From the NCBI GenBank assembly GCA_003535305.1, contig DOHL01000039.1, positions 1 through 5,485 of the forward strand: a DNA stretch of 5,485 nt, in the 5' to 3' direction. A model generated the notes under the pieces. It did not search any database. It was not told the DNA's origin and saw only the letters and a program-made list of their open reading frames with translations. Every line of letters starts with the position of its first letter. The stretch's first letter is position 1. Shown here piece by piece: positions 4,621-5,485 of the stretch. Position numbers and translations under genes: made by a program. This DNA comes from Candidatus Acetothermia bacterium (GTDB lineage: Bacteria; Bipolaricaulota; Bipolaricaulia; UBA7950).

Positions 4621-5485
4621 CCGATAAACGTCGGATTTTGCTCTATCGGTCATCAAAATAAAGATATAAAGACCGTTAGCCAGCGATTGACCCTCCATAT
4701 TGCGCAAATTCCATTCCAATTCGCCGCCCCCTGGATCGAGTCTTTGCTCCTCAAATACAAGTCGGCCGGCAATATTGAAGATGCGCAGCGTTGCCGTCAG
4801 TGCTCCATCAGGGATGACGTATGTAAAGATCACCCGTTGCCGCACCGGGTTCTCCGATAGATAAACACGCGGACGCTCCCGCGCGATCTTCTCGTCAGGC
4901 GGAATAAACGCAACTACTCCATCATAGGCGAAGAGCTTACCGAACCCCCATTCCTTGTTAGGAACACCACCGGTATCGAGATCGCTCCTTGCTGTCTGTG
5001 TCAAAGAGTTCAATATCGCTTCGCTGCTCAGACGATGATCGAGGCTGAAGATAAGCGCCACTGTGCCGGCGACATGGGGAGCGGCCATACTCGTCCCTTT
5101 CATTACAGAATACTCATCGTCATGCAGAATCATCCAGGCGGGAAAATCTGCTGCTGTTGATCGAGCAGAGGCAATCCAAGCGCCGGGTGCTGCCAGATCC
5201 GGTTTTAATCTATTGTCCCGCGTCGGGCCGCGACTACTCCAACCGGCCAGTGCACCCTGAGGATATTCAAGAGAAAAATCTTGCTCAGCAGCGAGCGATC
5301 TCCATTGCGCGCCGGTGATAAATGCGCCCACTGTAATGACACCATGCGCGTTTCCTGGTTCGGTGATCGTGAATTCCGGCGTGCTGGGTGAAAATCGCCC
5401 CATATTCGCTGTCCACAGCCAACTGTTGAACCGACCGCTGCCTGTGGTAGCAGTGACGACAAACCGCCATTCCAAGGCTCCGTGC
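4603..5485 (-). CDS. Subtilisin-family (S8) secreted protease with C-terminal FlgD-like/Por-type sorting domain, 5' end beyond window
   Basis: The frame is open to the right edge (HGALEWRF...), so the N-terminus with the catalytic Asp, His and oxyanion Asn is not visible. The visible part contains HGVITVGAF, then GWSSRGPTRDNRLKPDLAAPGA (codons about 5238-5174), and the active-site motif KGTSMAAPHVAGTVAL with the nucleophile Ser at 5091-5089. These are diagnostic of S8 peptidases. The last 85 or so residues form a separate domain: LSENPVRQRVIFTYVIP, LRIFNIAGRLVFE, then LEWNLRN.EGQSLANGLYIFIL and a closing YRLVIRR. This is the FlgD-Ig-like or type IX C-terminal sorting pattern seen at the end of secreted proteins in the FCB group. 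The TTG at 5475 is an internal codon, not a convincing start. The stop overlaps the PorV-like start by four bases. The protein is likely exported across the outer membrane or surface attached; substrate unknown. Confidence 0.88.
   Translation of the reverse strand, partial: HGALEWRFVVTATTGSGRFNSWLWTANMGRFSPSTPEFTITEPGNAHGVITVGAFITGAQWRSLAAEQDFSLEYPQGALAGWSSRGPTRDNRLKPDLAAPGAWIASARSTAADFPAWMILHDDEYSVMKGTSMAAPHVAGTVALIFSLDHRLSSEAILNSLTQTARSDLDTGGVPNKEWGFGKLFAYDGVVAFIPPDEKIARERPRVYLSENPVRQRVIFTYVIPDGALTATLRIFNIAGRLVFEEQRLDPGGGELEWNLRNMEGQSLANGLYIFILMTDRAKSDVYRLVIRR

Overview
All recognisable genes in this window lie on the minus strand. They form two cassettes separated by a decayed insertion element and a short repeat tract. 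The right-hand cassette holds the C-terminal half of a subtilisin-type (S8) protease with a FlgD-like/Por-type C-terminal sorting domain, overlapping by four bases (ATGA) a PorV/PorQ-like outer-membrane protein. That pairing is typical of diderm bacteria with type IX-like secretion: Bacteroidota, the wider FCB group, and candidate phyla such as KSB1, WOR-3 or Zixibacteria. I cannot fix the phylum from the sequence; an environmental or metagenome-derived genome is plausible.

Layout, read in the direction of transcription (right to left). 5485-4603: subtilase, with its N-terminus beyond the right edge. 4606-3734: PorV/PorQ-like beta-barrel. 3733-3470: non-coding stretch with five tandem heptamers and a doubtful 48-codon plus-strand ORF. 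About 3430-2995: transposase relic readable only by joining three frames. 2956-2928: a good sigma70-type promoter. 2917-2162: GntR-family regulator with a UTRA domain (NagR/DasR type). 2094-1222: secreted DUF1460 (NlpC/P60-like, amidase-like) protein. 1217 to the left edge: exported GH3 beta-N-acetylhexosaminidase (NagZ type), split by a frameshift near 620.

The left cassette reads as a regulated muropeptide or amino-sugar salvage unit: a sugar-phosphate-responsive repressor type, a cell-wall peptide/amide hydrolase and an exo-N-acetylglucosaminidase. It parallels in logic the Bacillus subtilis murR-nagZ-amiE set, but uses different regulator and amidase families. The right cassette may pair a secreted protease with an outer-membrane partner that helps move or anchor it. 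No RNA genes, CRISPR arrays or convincing rho-independent terminators were seen. The strongest leads are the protease/PorV-like translational coupling and the GntR-DUF1460-GH3 gene set. Both are inferences from family recognition by eye.
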